Source of the DNA: Hyphochytrium catenoides
Taxonomy: Eukaryota; Sar; Hyphochytriomycetes; Hyphochytriales; Hyphochytriaceae
NCBI GenBank assembly: GCA_900088475.1
Contig: FLMG01000725.1
Span: 1 to 62,938, forward strand
Direction of reading: 5' to 3'
DNA length: 62,938 nt
Shown here: piece by piece, positions 1 through 10,338 of the stretch
How the letters are laid out: each line of letters starts with the position of its first letter
How positions within the stretch are numbered: position 1 is the stretch's first letter
Made by a program: the position numbers and the translations under genes
Notes under the pieces: model-generated
Told to the model about the DNA's origin: nothing
Databases searched by the model: none
The model's input: only the letters and a program-made list of their open reading frames with translations

Positions 1-12
1 TCTATTTCTGTT

Positions 13-13
<1 letters not shown>

Positions 14-50
<37 letters not shown>

Positions 51-77
51 TCCTCTCTCTGCTCTCTCTCTCTCTTG
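14..77. repeat. (CT)n microsatellite
   Basis: A nearly pure CT dinucleotide run, slightly interrupted by CCT and GCT. It is one of many CT tracts in the window. It produces long spurious Arg/Glu-rich and Ser/Leu-rich open frames on the two strands, which I do not call as genes. Confidence 0.95.
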
Positions 78-457
78 AACCCAAAGGAAACGACGATGAT
101 AACCGCTGTGAGCTGGTTTGAAGGGCCTTTCTCTTCTGTGTCTCGCTGCCGCAGGCGGCTCATGATGATGATGGGAGACGCCGACCGCCGCAGTAAGAAA
201 CAGAGATTCTTCCCTCTTCCGTCTCCTCGTGCCCCCAGCAGGAGAAGAAGCGCTCTTGTCTTTAGAGGGAGAACCGTTCTCCTCTTTCCCCTCGTCGTTG
301 TCGCGATGGCGCTCCTGCAGAAGAGAGAGAGAGAGCGCTTGACATCATCCTTGTTGGGCCAGCGACTGCTGCCCGTTGCGCCAACGAACAGTCTTTCTAG
401 CCGTTCGTCCGCGGTTGCTGCTCCGTCCGACACCGTGAGGAACGAGTGAGAGTGACG

Positions 458-2227
458 ATGGGCCAGGTAACAACGCTGTCCAAGAGCGCCACGTTCAAGC
501 GCTTCGCGGCGTTTCTGTTGTCCGCGGTCGCTCTGGAGCTCATCGGCCTCCTCTTCATCGGCCTCTGGTTCACTATTTACTATCTTCTCCTGTCCACTTC
601 GCCAGAGCCTCCATCTGTCTCCTTCTGTGCGTTGCAATGTCCCGAGGCCGAGTGCACACGTGAGAGTCTTCCCTTCTTGGGACGCTGCGAAAGGCTCGTT
701 AGCAGAGGAAACATTGCCTTTTCTGCTCTGTCTATCCCTGCCTCCTTCGCCGGCATCCCTTATCTCTATCTAGCGACATTTGGAGCCAACAATGCCTCAG
801 CCCCGAGCTCTACTATTGCCCCATCTTCACCTAGTACTACCGCTTCTCATCTAGGACAGAAGAGTCAGAGCTCAGAGGATCAGGTGAGGCGGAGGCTGGT
901 CCCGAAGAGCGATGATAGCGCGGCGAGGAAAGAGCATCGTCGCTCTTCAAGGCAAATCTTCTGCGTCTCAATAGTCTTCATAGTCCTTGCGACCATTGGA
1001 TATTGCCTCGAGGTCTTTGTCTTTGACGAGTATTTCTTTGTCTCTCAGATCTTCTACGTCGGGCTTCTGCTATGGATTAACTTTGACCGCAGCGCCATCC
1101 GCTATGCGACCTCTGTCCTCGTACATATTGTCCCTCCGATCATCACGATTGCCATGCTGCAAGCCCTGCTCCTCTTCGTGTCAGGCTATCCAGGGGCAAA
1201 CGCCTTGTTGGTCAACTACATTCTATGCAGTGCTCTGACGGTTCTTCATCTGGCTGTGGAACGCAGCGTCCACGTGCTGAATGCTCTGTACCATGGCAAC
1301 ATCTCTGTCCAATTCTTGCTCTTTTACATCTACAGTCCCTTCCTACTGCTTCAGTTAGGTGCCAATATTCTCCTAGTCAAGGGCGACATCTACCTCTTGG
1401 TCATGAAGTCAACGCTTGCGTCCTCTCTGGGATGCCTGGCGGCCATAGCGTGGGACTTCTACTTTGAAAGAGCACTGCTAGATCGACTTAACGCAAAGAT
1501 TGTTGGCTGTCTTTGTCAACGCCGCAGAGACCTTCCCTTGCCTTCTTCTCCATCTCCACTTCGTCTGCATTCTGCTGACAAGAAGAGTCAGGAGAGCCCT
1601 CTTAGAGCAGAGAAGGGAACTGTGTCTACCAGTGAAGATCTAGGAAAGGGCATGAAGTCTTCTCCGCAGACTTCTTCTTCGCGTAAGGTCAAGGTCCACA
1701 AGCAGCAGGAGACGCCGATGCCAGGGAAAACGTTACAAGGCAATACCACTGACAATCCTGACACTCAGCGCCGCCACCACGGACGCTGCACAGCAGCCGT
1801 GGCTGCGTCGCGTACCGAGATCTCGCATAAAGGAGACAAGCACTTGCGCTTGGACCAGTGGAGCCGTATGGTCGTGGTCATGGTAGCGTCGACTTTGACC
1901 TCCATTGCGGGTCTCATCGCAACCTTGATCTTCCGGAACTTCTACTATCGGCGGCTGATCCTTAATGAGCCTTGTTATAAGCCGCAGCTGAGCGCCATGG
2001 AGGCTCTAGATTTCTCTCTTGACCACTTCTGGACTTGTCTGATTGCTATTCTGCTCATGTCACTGCTCCTTATTCTGCTCCATGTGGCGAGCTTTCCTAT
2101 CCTGCAAGTGTGGCATGAGGAGAGATGGAATCTGCTTCGCCATGCGGGTTTTCTTCAGCTTATCTATGGTCCATACTTCTATGGCCGGACATTCAGCAAC
2201 TTGGCGGTCGGTGAGCCAGTTTGCTAA
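458..2227 (+). CDS. Polytopic membrane protein, unknown function
   Basis: A single open frame of 589 codons from the ATG at 458, which has a purine at -3 and G at +4. An in-frame GTG at 446 is ignored. I see about nine to ten hydrophobic segments: residues ~15-45, 86-108, 167-188, 195-208, 217-245, 250-268, 284-308, 315-334, then 470-492 and 522-547. A basic, Ser/Lys-rich loop of ~120 residues (~345-465) lies between the last two groups and is probably cytoplasmic. A Cys-containing loop (SFCALQCPEAEC) follows TM1. I recognise no enzymatic or transporter motif. The architecture resembles the other large membrane proteins of this window without clear sequence identity. The 3' end may be spliced: a GTGAGC, a GCTAAC branch-like site and a TTTTGCAG lie within 26 nt around the TAA. 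The call of a real gene is firm; the function is unknown. Confidence 0.75.
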   Translation: MGQVTTLSKSATFKRFAAFLLSAVALELIGLLFIGLWFTIYYLLLSTSPEPPSVSFCALQCPEAECTRESLPFLGRCERLVSRGNIAFSALSIPASFAGIPYLYLATFGANNASAPSSTIAPSSPSTTASHLGQKSQSSEDQVRRRLVPKSDDSAARKEHRRSSRQIFCVSIVFIVLATIGYCLEVFVFDEYFFVSQIFYVGLLLWINFDRSAIRYATSVLVHIVPPIITIAMLQALLLFVSGYPGANALLVNYILCSALTVLHLAVERSVHVLNALYHGNISVQFLLFYIYSPFLLLQLGANILLVKGDIYLLVMKSTLASSLGCLAAIAWDFYFERALLDRLNAKIVGCLCQRRRDLPLPSSPSPLRLHSADKKSQESPLRAEKGTVSTSEDLGKGMKSSPQTSSSRKVKVHKQQETPMPGKTLQGNTTDNPDTQRRHHGRCTAAVAASRTEISHKGDKHLRLDQWSRMVVVMVASTLTSIAGLIATLIFRNFYYRRLILNEPCYKPQLSAMEALDFSLDHFWTCLIAILLMSLLLILLHVASFPILQVWHEERWNLLRHAGFLQLIYGPYFYGRTFSNLAVGEPVC

Positions 2228-3070
2228 CTTTTGCAGTGTCATTCGAGCTCTAGCAGGATATTTACTGGCATGAGACAGCGGTACAATCAGGACGGGGAGT
2301 GACCCAGGTCTGCCACACCTCAATGACTGCGAAAGAGTCAGGAGGAAGGCGTCTGCACCTTAGCTCTTGCCCAGCGGCAGACAGTACCATGTGTCTCGAA
2401 CTATCTGGTCTTTACGAGGGCACAGTCTTCTGATCAGGTGTGAAGCCTCACAACTGGTGCTTGCGCTGCTGTCACTTCCCCACCATGGCAGCAGGACTCC
2501 AAAGAGAGCGGCATTCAACATCTGCCTGGAAAGGCGCTATCAAACGTCAAGTAGCAGACGAGGCTATCTAGCCCAAGCGCGGCAAGATTTATGTGCACTG
2601 GCTACTGAGTGAGGACCAGTACAGAGGAAGGCCGTGGAGGAGGTACAGACGCAAGGAAGCCTAGCTGCTTGTTTTGGTCGTGACGACATGGGCTGGGGAT
2701 CTACCAAGAGGATGGTGTTATCCTCACAATGATTCAAGGAAGTGAGAGAGGAGCATCTTCCATCGTGGCGACGATGCCTACATACCTTCAATAGCTGTGA
2801 ATCAACTTATGAAAAATAGGAGAAGGATGATGATTGAGAGACTCCGGAGACAATGTAAATGCTTACCATCCATACTATCGGGCCAGACCCACACCACCTG
2901 CAGCTCGGCTAGTTTACACCGCCGCCCGCCCAGAGTCTTCACTGCTGGCTTTTAATGATGAGTAGATCCTTTCTTTCCATTTTTAGGAAGATATGACTTC
3001 TTCGGGCTTCGGCGCTGCGCCCCCGCAGCATTAGTGGCGTTTATGACTAGTGAAAGTCTCGCTCTACAAG

Positions 3071-3072
3071 TT

Positions 3073-3108
<36 letters not shown>
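3071..3108. repeat. (TTTC)n microsatellite
   Basis: About nine uninterrupted TTTC units. Confidence 0.95.
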
Positions 3109-3599
3109 ATGCTAACGAGCAGTTCTTCATCACACTTCTTCCTCATCTCACCTTGACGGGTCCCTTCGTTCATCGTGCTACCTACTTCCTGAGAGAAGAT
3201 TGTCTGGTTAGGTTTCCCTTATTAGTTGGTGGCTTAATAAGATTGGAAGCCGCAGCCAGCAGCCATCCTTTTGTCGCTCTACCACGAGGAGGAAAGAGTT
3301 TTCGCGACCGTTCTTTCTCCTATCCCTTCTTCTGACCCATTATAATAAGCCAAATGGTAACTCCTGCTGCTTGCTGCTCATCCGTCTGATGACTAAATGA
3401 TGTAGATGGGTGGAGGAGGGACAACAGCAGCAGCCAAGAAGAAGAAGGAGGTTAGAGGAAAGAAATAATGGCCACATAGAGCTTCTACAATGACCGTGTT
3501 GATGGCAGCAGATGCTAGTAGCCCCTTGGCAGCAGCAGCCGACACGATGATGACAGAAGCTTCGTAAGAAGAGCCACCCGATATTATCTCTCTCGGAGG

Positions 3600-3990
3600 C
3601 GGACAGGAGGGCCTTTACGGCTGCGGCGATAAAGTAGTTGAGAGCGCTGTTCAGGATCCATTCCTCCCTTCGCTGTCAATAGAGAGGGAGGAGAGAGCGG
3701 TGGAGACGAAGATAGATTGAAATGAGCTGAAAGAGTGCAAAGGGAAAAGATTCTTTCCTTGGCCTGACATACCCGTCGCTTTTTTCTCTTTCCCTCAGTT
3801 GTTGTCCTTTGAACTTCCCCTCTCCTTTGCCGACAGCCCACCATCAAGAGGATGCCCTTCTTCTTAAACCCCTGATGACAGAAAGGAAACAGAGAGTGGC
3901 ATGGCCATTAGACGAAGGGCGCAAATGAATGAGAGCACGAGCTGAAGAGGCAGCCGGAGGGAAGTGAGGAAATGGGGCACTGATGCTGTC
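3600..3990 (+). repeat. Degenerate copy of dispersed element (partner at 17.4-17.8 kb)
   Basis: This stretch aligns by eye over ~390 bp with 17390-17790. Shared landmarks in the same order are GATAAAGTAGTTG, CTTGGCCTGACA, GCCGACAGC, GATGCCCTTCTTC, GAGCTGAAGAGGCAGC and GGGGCACTG. The 17.4-kb copy has an intact open frame of 104 codons. Here that frame is broken by indels and stops, so this copy looks like a dead relic. Confidence 0.7.
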
Positions 3991-4026
3991 ATTTGGTCTC
4001 CAATAATAACTGTCTTACGCTTTTCC

Positions 4027-4136
4027 TTCTGCTCATTATCCGGATGCCTGACAAGAGCACAAGGCTGCTAACTAAGTGCCACAGCCAGAGGCCTCTACGT
4101 CCTTGTGCTCTTGTCACGTCATCCGGGTGAGCAGAA
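4027..4136. repeat. Imperfect inverted repeat (~37-nt arms)
   Basis: The left arm (4027-4064, starting TTCTGCTC and ending GCACAAGG) is the imperfect reverse complement of the right arm (4101-4136, starting CCTTGTGC and ending GAGCAGAA). The ~36-nt loop contains GCCAGAGGC. The right half recurs at ~4550-4610 and ~51480-51540, so this may be a small terminal-inverted-repeat element. Confidence 0.65.
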
Positions 4137-4399
4137 AGACAGGTAAAATATCCCGGGAAGATAGATTATCCAGGCGCGGTTAGAGGATGGGACTGAGCTT
4201 CGCTCCTCACTGTGAATCAGACGTGCTCGGTCAGCCTCAGCCTCTAACTACACCTATGCAATGCTGCAGAATAATCAACCGCGCGTGCCCGCCCATCGCT
4301 GATTTTGACCTGTGCTAGAGGCAGACAATAGTGTTTATTTCTTCAACCCTTTCTTTAGACCTATGACAGCGCCGGCAGCCGGGGTGGGAAGAAGGAGCA

Positions 4400-4610
4400 G
4401 TGTTCGTTATCGCTTAGTTCTTCGTTAGTTCGTGAGTTAGGATACGGGCTATCAGTTAGTTACCCGCCTACGGGCAAGAGTTTCCTTCCGCTTGATCCAG
4501 CCAGACGGCAAAAATTATAGCATTGTCAAGCGCCAACCTGATCCCAAGCCAGAGGCTTGGATTCTTAATGCTCTTGTCACGACAAGCACGGCGCGAGCAG
4601 AATGAAAGCT
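4400..4610 (+). repeat. Dispersed repeat fragment (partner 51330-51545)
   Basis: Both stretches share, in order, a GTTAG-rich part, a CAGCTTGACC/CGCTTGATCC-like part, GTCAAGCGCCA, AGCCAGAGGC, a TGCTCTTGTCAC-type core and GAGCAGAA. A third partial copy is at 4083-4136. No open frame is conserved. Confidence 0.6.
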
Positions 4611-4633
4611 CTGTCTTTATTAGGCGAAACTCC

Positions 4634-5026
4634 TCACTCACTATCTTTCTTCTTCTTTAGCGCTGTCTCGATGTACTGGTTCATAATCTCTTCATGCTTC
4701 CACATGCTGGAAGTGCCCAAACAGATCCTTATGCTTGCTAAGATTGTCAGCGATGACTGATCGAAGCGACTGGGATTGCCCGTTCTCAGACGATAGTTTT
4801 TGAAGAGAGTCACGGAAGTCTTCCGATTGCCAACAACCGCTCCAGTCTGCCCATTTAAGGTCCTTCTTGAAGCTTGCGAATAGGATCTCGTTCCCAGTAA
4901 AATAGTTGAAGGCAGCCTCAGGGCGATCGATTGCAGCAGACTTACGGCCAAAGAAAGGTGTTCTCTTGTCGTGTCATCATTATGCTCATCGCCTACTGAT
5001 CGAAGCTCTTGTTTGGCTACATCCAT
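4634..5026 (-). pseudogene. Broken or multi-exon gene of unknown family
   Basis: Coding-like sequence appears in three successive frames. Frame a starts at the ATG at 5026 (MDVAKQELRSVGDEH) and runs to about 4946, where it meets a GTAAGT. Frame b continues from about 4916 (AAFNYFTGNEILFASF, later KKDLKWADWSGCWQSEDF and SKHKDLFGHFQHVEA) to a TGA at 4692. Frame c supplies MWKHEEIMNQYIETAL and a Lys-rich end at 4634. The first switch could be a 29-nt intron; the second would need an implausible 16-nt one. Frameshifts, either real or from sequencing, therefore fit better. I do not recognise the family. It lies directly downstream of the 7TM-RGS gene on the same strand, with ~330 bp between them. 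Confidence 0.4.
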
Positions 5027-5360
5027 GACGGTGATTTTCTTGTAAGCACTTTTGGCTACGCCGCGACAAGGTTGAATGCTTGATGAAGCACTAGTCACTA
5101 GCCTCAAACTGGCAGGGCCAAAGTTTATCTATGGTCTGGCTATTAAACTGCCATCAACTTGGCTGCGTCACCTTCCTTGGACCTCAAAGGACGTGCACAT
5201 ACAAAAGCAATCTAGTAGGAGACTAATAGGAAAAAGGTACGACGAGCTAGCTAATGCATCTGTGCTGGGTCCTTCCTTGGCTCTCATCTATGACGTCAGG
5301 GTTCTCATGCCCTTATATGCATATAGTCTCATAAGCTAGAAGCTTGTACTAGGAAGAACT

Positions 5361-7219
5361 TCACATTTGGCAGCAAATCTCTGGAAAGGATCCAGCATCA
5401 TCCTGTATAGCTCGTCTTCGCAACGCTGGAAAACTGCAGGCAGGATCTGGGAATGGACTCAAAGAGCTCTTCTCGTCGTGCTGCTGACAGATTGCATTCA
5501 CAGCGTTTAATGTCGCCTTCCGCACCGAAGCGCTCACATTCACTTCGAAGGGCGAGCCGACGTCAATGTAGTCTTTGCATATTTTCAGTGCTGCCGCGAA
5601 GTTGTCGTTATCCAGAGACTGAAGCTGCTTCCGAAACAGCTCTAGCTGATTGACAAAGAGCATATTCTCAACACAGAGCTCTCGAGCCAAGTAAAGCTTA
5701 AAGCTCTTGTGAAGCATTGCGTCAGTTGACAGCTGGGCTTTCAGCTCTGCCGGGGTCTTAACCTTGTGAATCTCCCCGCTGAACTTGTACTCCTCTGACG
5801 TGACGGCGCTAACCCTGCTGCTGGTCCTATGAACCTTATGGGCTCCATAAACTGCATCAGAGGTTACACTGTAGGAGACATAGTACAGAGCCGGCAAAGA
5901 GTACATCGCAGCCCAGAGTAGCATAGATGGCCATGCGATGTTGTTGAAGATTGACGGGTCTGCGCCTTTCCAGAACTGCTTTAGATAGTAAGGCAGCTGG
6001 GAGAAGAGCAAACCTCGGCCAACCCACTTGTTAGCCTTCTGATAGCGCGCACGGAAGGGATAGCTTTCTTTCACATTCTTTACTAGAAGAGAGACGCCCA
6101 AGCTCATCGCCGTCGTGAACACAGGGCAGATGGCAACAGCCGCAAACTGTTGAGTCACCAAAGAGGAGCACTACCAAAGCTGTCGGACCGGCAGTAGCAA
6201 GGCTTCAGAGTCGGTGTAGACAAACCTAGCAATGGGGACCATGATCGTTGCCGCTAGATACACGGCGTAGCAGATGGACTCAAAGACGTAGTTCTTGAGC
6301 CAATCCTTCCTTCTCACGAACCAGTTCTCGAAGTCGCCAATGGCCATGTGAAACTGGATACTCTATAGAAAGTAAATGCGAGCAGACGCCGTTGTTCCTG
6401 CGGCTCCAAAGGTAAGAAAGGGAAAGTACATGATGATCACGTGCGCCCAGCAAGGAATGGCGTCCGGAGCAATAAGAAAATGCGTGTAGGTGAAGGCCAC
6501 CAAGGGATGTGAAAGCACGATGATGCTCTGCCAGTGGTAGGGTTGAAGGCTGCAAGGAAATCGGCGCCTATTCTTATGGTACCAGACGAAGAGGAAGATT
6601 GATGCCGCTGTGACCAGTGTCTGGTAAGCCCATGCGTAGTAGTATGGCCAATCTGAGTAAGTTGGCGCGGGGAAGTTAGACAGCTGCGGCTGTGGCCGTC
6701 CGTCATCAGGAATGACATTATCCACCATTTCATCTGCATCTGCGTGAAACGCCATTGCTGTCTTCTGTCCTATCGATCTCGGCTTGCCGTCAGGAGGCTC
6801 TTCAGTCGTCAATGGTTTATACTGCCGCCAGATTAAGACAGCGCCGCGCTCGTTGGCTAGCTGCCAGGCATCCGCTGCGCTCGGGGGCCGTAGGATGTCC
6901 TCTTTCTTCACTGCTGAAGGTCTACCTGCAGTTGGGCACAGAGAAAGATAGCAAATCAAGGGCAAAGCTTTCTGAGATCTCTGCGAGGACTGAATCTACA
7001 AAGTAGAACTTCATCTCCGGCAGGCGACGATAGTCTGTGCGCGGCTGGCTTGCCTCCGCTCCTTCTACGGAAGAAAAGGTGAGACGACTGAGAGTCACTC
7101 TTACCTTTCAGACTATCAAGCTCATCAATCGAGCATCCATCCATGAGAGGCAGGCAGCTAGCAGAACCTCTTGTCTCAAAGCTTGCCAAGCTTCTCATCA
7201 AAGATGTAACGAACGCCAT
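5361..7219 (-). CDS. Seven-transmembrane receptor with C-terminal RGS domain, interrupted by two in-frame TAG codons
   Basis: The frame from ~6923 to the TGA at 5361 encodes seven hydrophobic helices: YYYAWAYQTLVTAASIF, QSIIVLSHPLVAFTYTHF, CWAHVIIMYFPFLTFGAA, the ESICYAVYLAATIMVPI region, the QFAAVAICPVFTTAMSL region, GRGLLFSQLPYYLKQF and AWPSMLLWAAMYSLPALYY. A complete RGS domain follows (FKLYLARELCVENMLFVNQ, then KICKDYIDVGSPFEVNVSA, then ALRRRAIQDDAGSFPE). RGS domains speed GTP hydrolysis on G-alpha; 7TM-RGS hybrids are known in plants, fungi and protists. Exon 1 probably starts at the ATG at 7219, with MDGCSIDELDSLK before a GTAAGAG donor at 7104. How it joins the exon beginning RPSAVKKEDIL (6923) is unclear: the likeliest intron is GTAG..CTGCAG of 75 nt. 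TAG codons at 6365-6363 (after helix 3) and 6173-6171 (between helices 4 and 5) interrupt an otherwise unshifted frame, and no GT-AG intron removes them without deleting a helix. It is either a pseudogene or needs readthrough or editing. Confidence 0.65.
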
Positions 7220-7387
7220 TTACCTTGAAGTTCTTAGGTCTGGCAGGTCAGACTCTAACGGGTCAGCACGTCACCTTGTCCTTCCGTTACTTGCCTGACG
7301 TTTCGTCAGCATCTGAGCCGCTGCTGGACAGCTGCCGGTTTCTTGACTCCTCATCTTTTCCTCAGCATCTGCTTGTTTGGCCTTGCC

Positions 7388-7715
7388 CGGCTCCTGCTGA
7401 ACGCCAATCTTCAGAGCATTCCTGCCCGGCTCCCAAAAAGACTCGGAAGTGAAGCCCAAGAAGCTCCTTCTCCTCCGCACTACTCATCAGTCCTGCAGAA
7501 GCTTTCCAGCTCTTCATCAAGCGGTCTTCTATTATCACCTCGCCCCAACAAGCACCTGATCTGGCTGCAGTGGGGATTGCCGGGTTCTGAACGCCACTCT
7601 TCAGTGCAGTGCCGGTTCAAAGACTCTGAGGGAAGCCGAAGCTCGCTCATTCTCCGCAGTCAGTCCTGCAGGAGAAGCTCACTACTAACTCTTCAAACTC
7701 TCCTATTATATTATG
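7388..7715 (+). repeat. Imperfect tandem duplication, ~165-190-bp unit
   Basis: Two diverged units start near 7388 and 7579. Both carry, in order, CTGAACGCCA.TCTTCAG, a GACTC..GAAG.C segment, CTCCGCA..CA.TCAGTCCTGCAG and CTATTAT. A fragment of the same unit may recur near 8100. Confidence 0.6.
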
Positions 7716-9109
7716 CAGACGACGGGAGCACCAGGGTATCCGGTCTTTCGCAAGCTCTAGGAGGATTCTGGCACCAAGTTCCAATCAGTCCAGCAGAACT
7801 TCAGCGCATTCTTGGCGATGGTGGGTCCAGGTGTTCACATCAACCGAGCTAAGCGAACACTAACAAACAGAGTTTCCTTCGTTATATCAACCAGCTTACG
7901 CTGCTGTTAGTCAGCCTCACCTTCCAGAACCCAGGACGGCTCTAAGCCTTTCTGTCCGTCAACACTGGCCGCCAAGTGTTCCATTATTGATAGTAGACAT
8001 GCCTGTGTGAGCTCCCCATGCTTCCATCGCGATGCAAGCGTCAGGGCAGTCTCGATATGACACCAAGAAAAGGCAGGCTCAACACACTTGGTCGCGGCTG
8101 CTGAACGCCGGAGGACAGAGCTGCCCGTAGCAAGTCGCACAATACCTTCTAGCAGCTAGAGGATGAGGACACAGAGCTGGTGCTTCTATCCTATTACGCT
8201 TACCGTCAAGAGAAGTAGAGCTCGGCGTCTTTCTTTCTCTCTCTCTCTCTCTCGTTCTTCCTCTCTTGCTCCTCCTCAACTTTCTCCCTCCTTCCCATTT
8301 TTTCTCTCATTGTCCCTCTTCTCGCTCTCTTCTCTCCATTGCAGACACGCACTCTCTGCTGCCACATCTTCACACTGAGACACACTCTACATCTTGGGTT
8401 TATGTAAGCGATAACAAACACTCTTGCTCCTCCTGCAGATGATCCTTTAGTCAGCCGTCTTCCAAGTGTCAGCCAGCAAGCGCGCCACCACGTCGTCACA
8501 TCTTTATTTCCTCCTTACTCATTGCTTCTTCTCAGATTCGTTAACGATGGTCTGAGTCTTGTGAGCTTCCCTGCTACGGTCTGGGATCCTCTCTTCACCA
8601 ACTCCTCCTCCCAGAACAGACGTAGCAAATGGGGCCAACAACGCGTTGGCAGGTTTATAGAAAAGTATGGGAGGCCTTGCCTTACTGCCGCTGAAGGCTA
8701 ATGGGCATGTTTCACCCCGGCCTTCGGTCTGCTCAACAGCTCAGAGGCTCTTTGGCGGTCACCAATAGCTTGGGCCATGCAAACATTGTCTCCTCCACTT
8801 AGGAGAGCTTAGCGCATTAAATTGCTTGCAGTGCCTTCCCATAGAAGAACCAATAAACCTCAGGTCATCGCAAGAGCCAGGCAAAGTTCATCGATCGTGG
8901 GCCGAGGATCTGGGTGAGCATATTCATGACGACCGTCGGACTGAGTTAGCGTGCCCAGGCAACAACCACGCCTAAGATAGCAGAGGGCAGCATCTGTTTC
9001 CGATTCTTCTCTGTTCTTAATTGCCATCAGAGCTTTTCCTCTTCTTGTTCAACTCTCCTTCCACTCTCGTGGTGGAGTGTCAATGTTTATCGCCAACCTT
9101 ACATCATGT

Positions 9110-9200
9110 GTAAGACTTTCTCAAGATTAGTTAGCACTGGCCATCCAACATCAAACTTCAGGCGGATGGCCAGTGCTAACTAATCTTGAGAAAGTCTTAC
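9110..9200. repeat. Perfect 37-bp inverted repeat with 17-nt loop
   Basis: The arms are 9110-9146 (GTAAGACTTTCTC..GGCCATCC) and 9164-9200 (GGATGGCC..GAGAAAGTCTTAC). They are exact reverse complements over 37 bp around a 17-nt spacer. A direct repeat TTACATCATG sits at 9099-9108 and again at 9197-9206, where it overlaps the end of the right arm. The perfect pairing implies a recent origin or selection. Confidence 0.95.
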
Positions 9201-9329
9201 ATCATGGGAACGGAACGACACATATCTACGTGCTTCTATACGTGCGGAGGTCAAAAATAGGAAAGCAGAGAAGTTGTCCGCGATGCTTGGATGAGACAAC
9301 GGGGTGAGCTTAGAACCCGGAAGGAAGAA

Positions 9330-10110
9330 GTAGACCCTTTTTTATTGCATGGCATGTGACACAAGTCAAGAGAGTGTGAGGTAGCTTGGTTGGTCTTATT
9401 GCCGTATATACACCTAGTAGTACAGCCAGCACCATCACGATATGATTGAGAATGATAGCTCCTCCTTGGAATATAGTCTTCTCTTCGTGGCTTCGGTGAA
9501 GAAGAAGATGAGGGGCTGCGCGGGCAATGATCATAAGCACCCATGCCATGGAGAGAGAGGAGGTGCTTGCTCGCAGAACAACAAAGAGGAGAGAGACTCT
9601 GAGACAGGCAAGAGTAGGGCGGTAGAGAGCGTATAACAGTGAGGGTGGCCGGTGAACTGACGTGAGAAGACGTACTAGGTAAAATGGTAGTGCCTGACAG
9701 CAATAAAGTGTTAGGTGGCAGCCAAAGCAGAAGACATGAACGACGTTGACTCCTCCATAATAGTAGCAGAGAAACAGATCTAGCCGTGCGAGCGAAAGAG
9801 TGTTCTATCACATCGCAAAACGGATTGACGCTGTACCACCCTCCTCCTTTTTCTTCTCTTGGCTTATGAAGAGTGGTACAAACCAGATATTGGAAGACGA
9901 TACGAAGCTTGACAGAGTACCAAGCTTCTCTGCTTTTCATCGGATCTCACTTTGTATCTTAACTTCTTCTTCTTGTGCGTACCTTATAACCACCAGCAGT
10001 AGAGTAGACCCTTAGTACATGGCAACGTGTCTCACAAGTCAATAGAGACTGAGATTGCTTGTTGGTGTCTTTTGCTGTACAGCTAAAGTACAGCCAGTAC
10101 TTCCTGCTGA
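9330..10110 (+). repeat. Two copies of a ~110-bp repeat (9345-9450 and 10017-10115)
   Basis: Both copies share CATGGCA.GTG, ACACAAGTCAA-like, GAGA.TG.G, GGTTGGT.TTA and AGTACAGCCAG landmarks in the same order and spacing. No coding frame is conserved. Confidence 0.55.
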
Positions 10111-10338
10111 GGGTAGCTTGTCACTCTGCTTCTGCTAGTAGTATGAGAATGACTCTGGAAGCGATGAGAAGAACGTCGAATCGAGGAGAGGAGAAAGTGA
10201 AGATTGTCTAACATCTACCGCACTGTCCTCTGAAAGTGCCGAGCGTATAGTAACAGTTGGACTTATATGATGAAGATACCTATATGTGTATACATAAGGC
10301 GGTAGTACCAGTTAGTCCATTGGACTCTACGAGCTCTC

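Larger units (their letters stand above)
2251..4633. other. Intergenic, repeat-bearing
   Basis: No gene is supported here. It holds a TTTC microsatellite, a degenerate copy of a repeat seen again at 17.4 kb, and mosaic fragments repeated at 51-52 kb. The short open frames have no recognisable protein features. Confidence 0.6.

Noticed and set aside
2-637. 211-codon minus-strand frame rich in Arg/Glu
   Set aside because: Its end is a translation of the CT microsatellite, and it overlaps the start of the membrane protein gene on the other strand.
6287-6443. 78-nt phase-0 intron (GTGATC..TATAG) that would remove the first TAG of the receptor
   Set aside because: It would delete transmembrane helix 3, leaving six helices, and the retained sequence is clearly part of the fold.
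5361-6965. TAG reassigned to an amino acid genome-wide
   Set aside because: TAG ends the two GSTs, bZIP members A and C and three membrane proteins at sensible C-termini, so it works as a stop here.
9251-9940. 229-codon minus-strand frame
   Set aside because: Long but with low-information Ser/Leu/Arg-rich composition, no domain, and part of it duplicated in noncoding form at ~10.0 kb.
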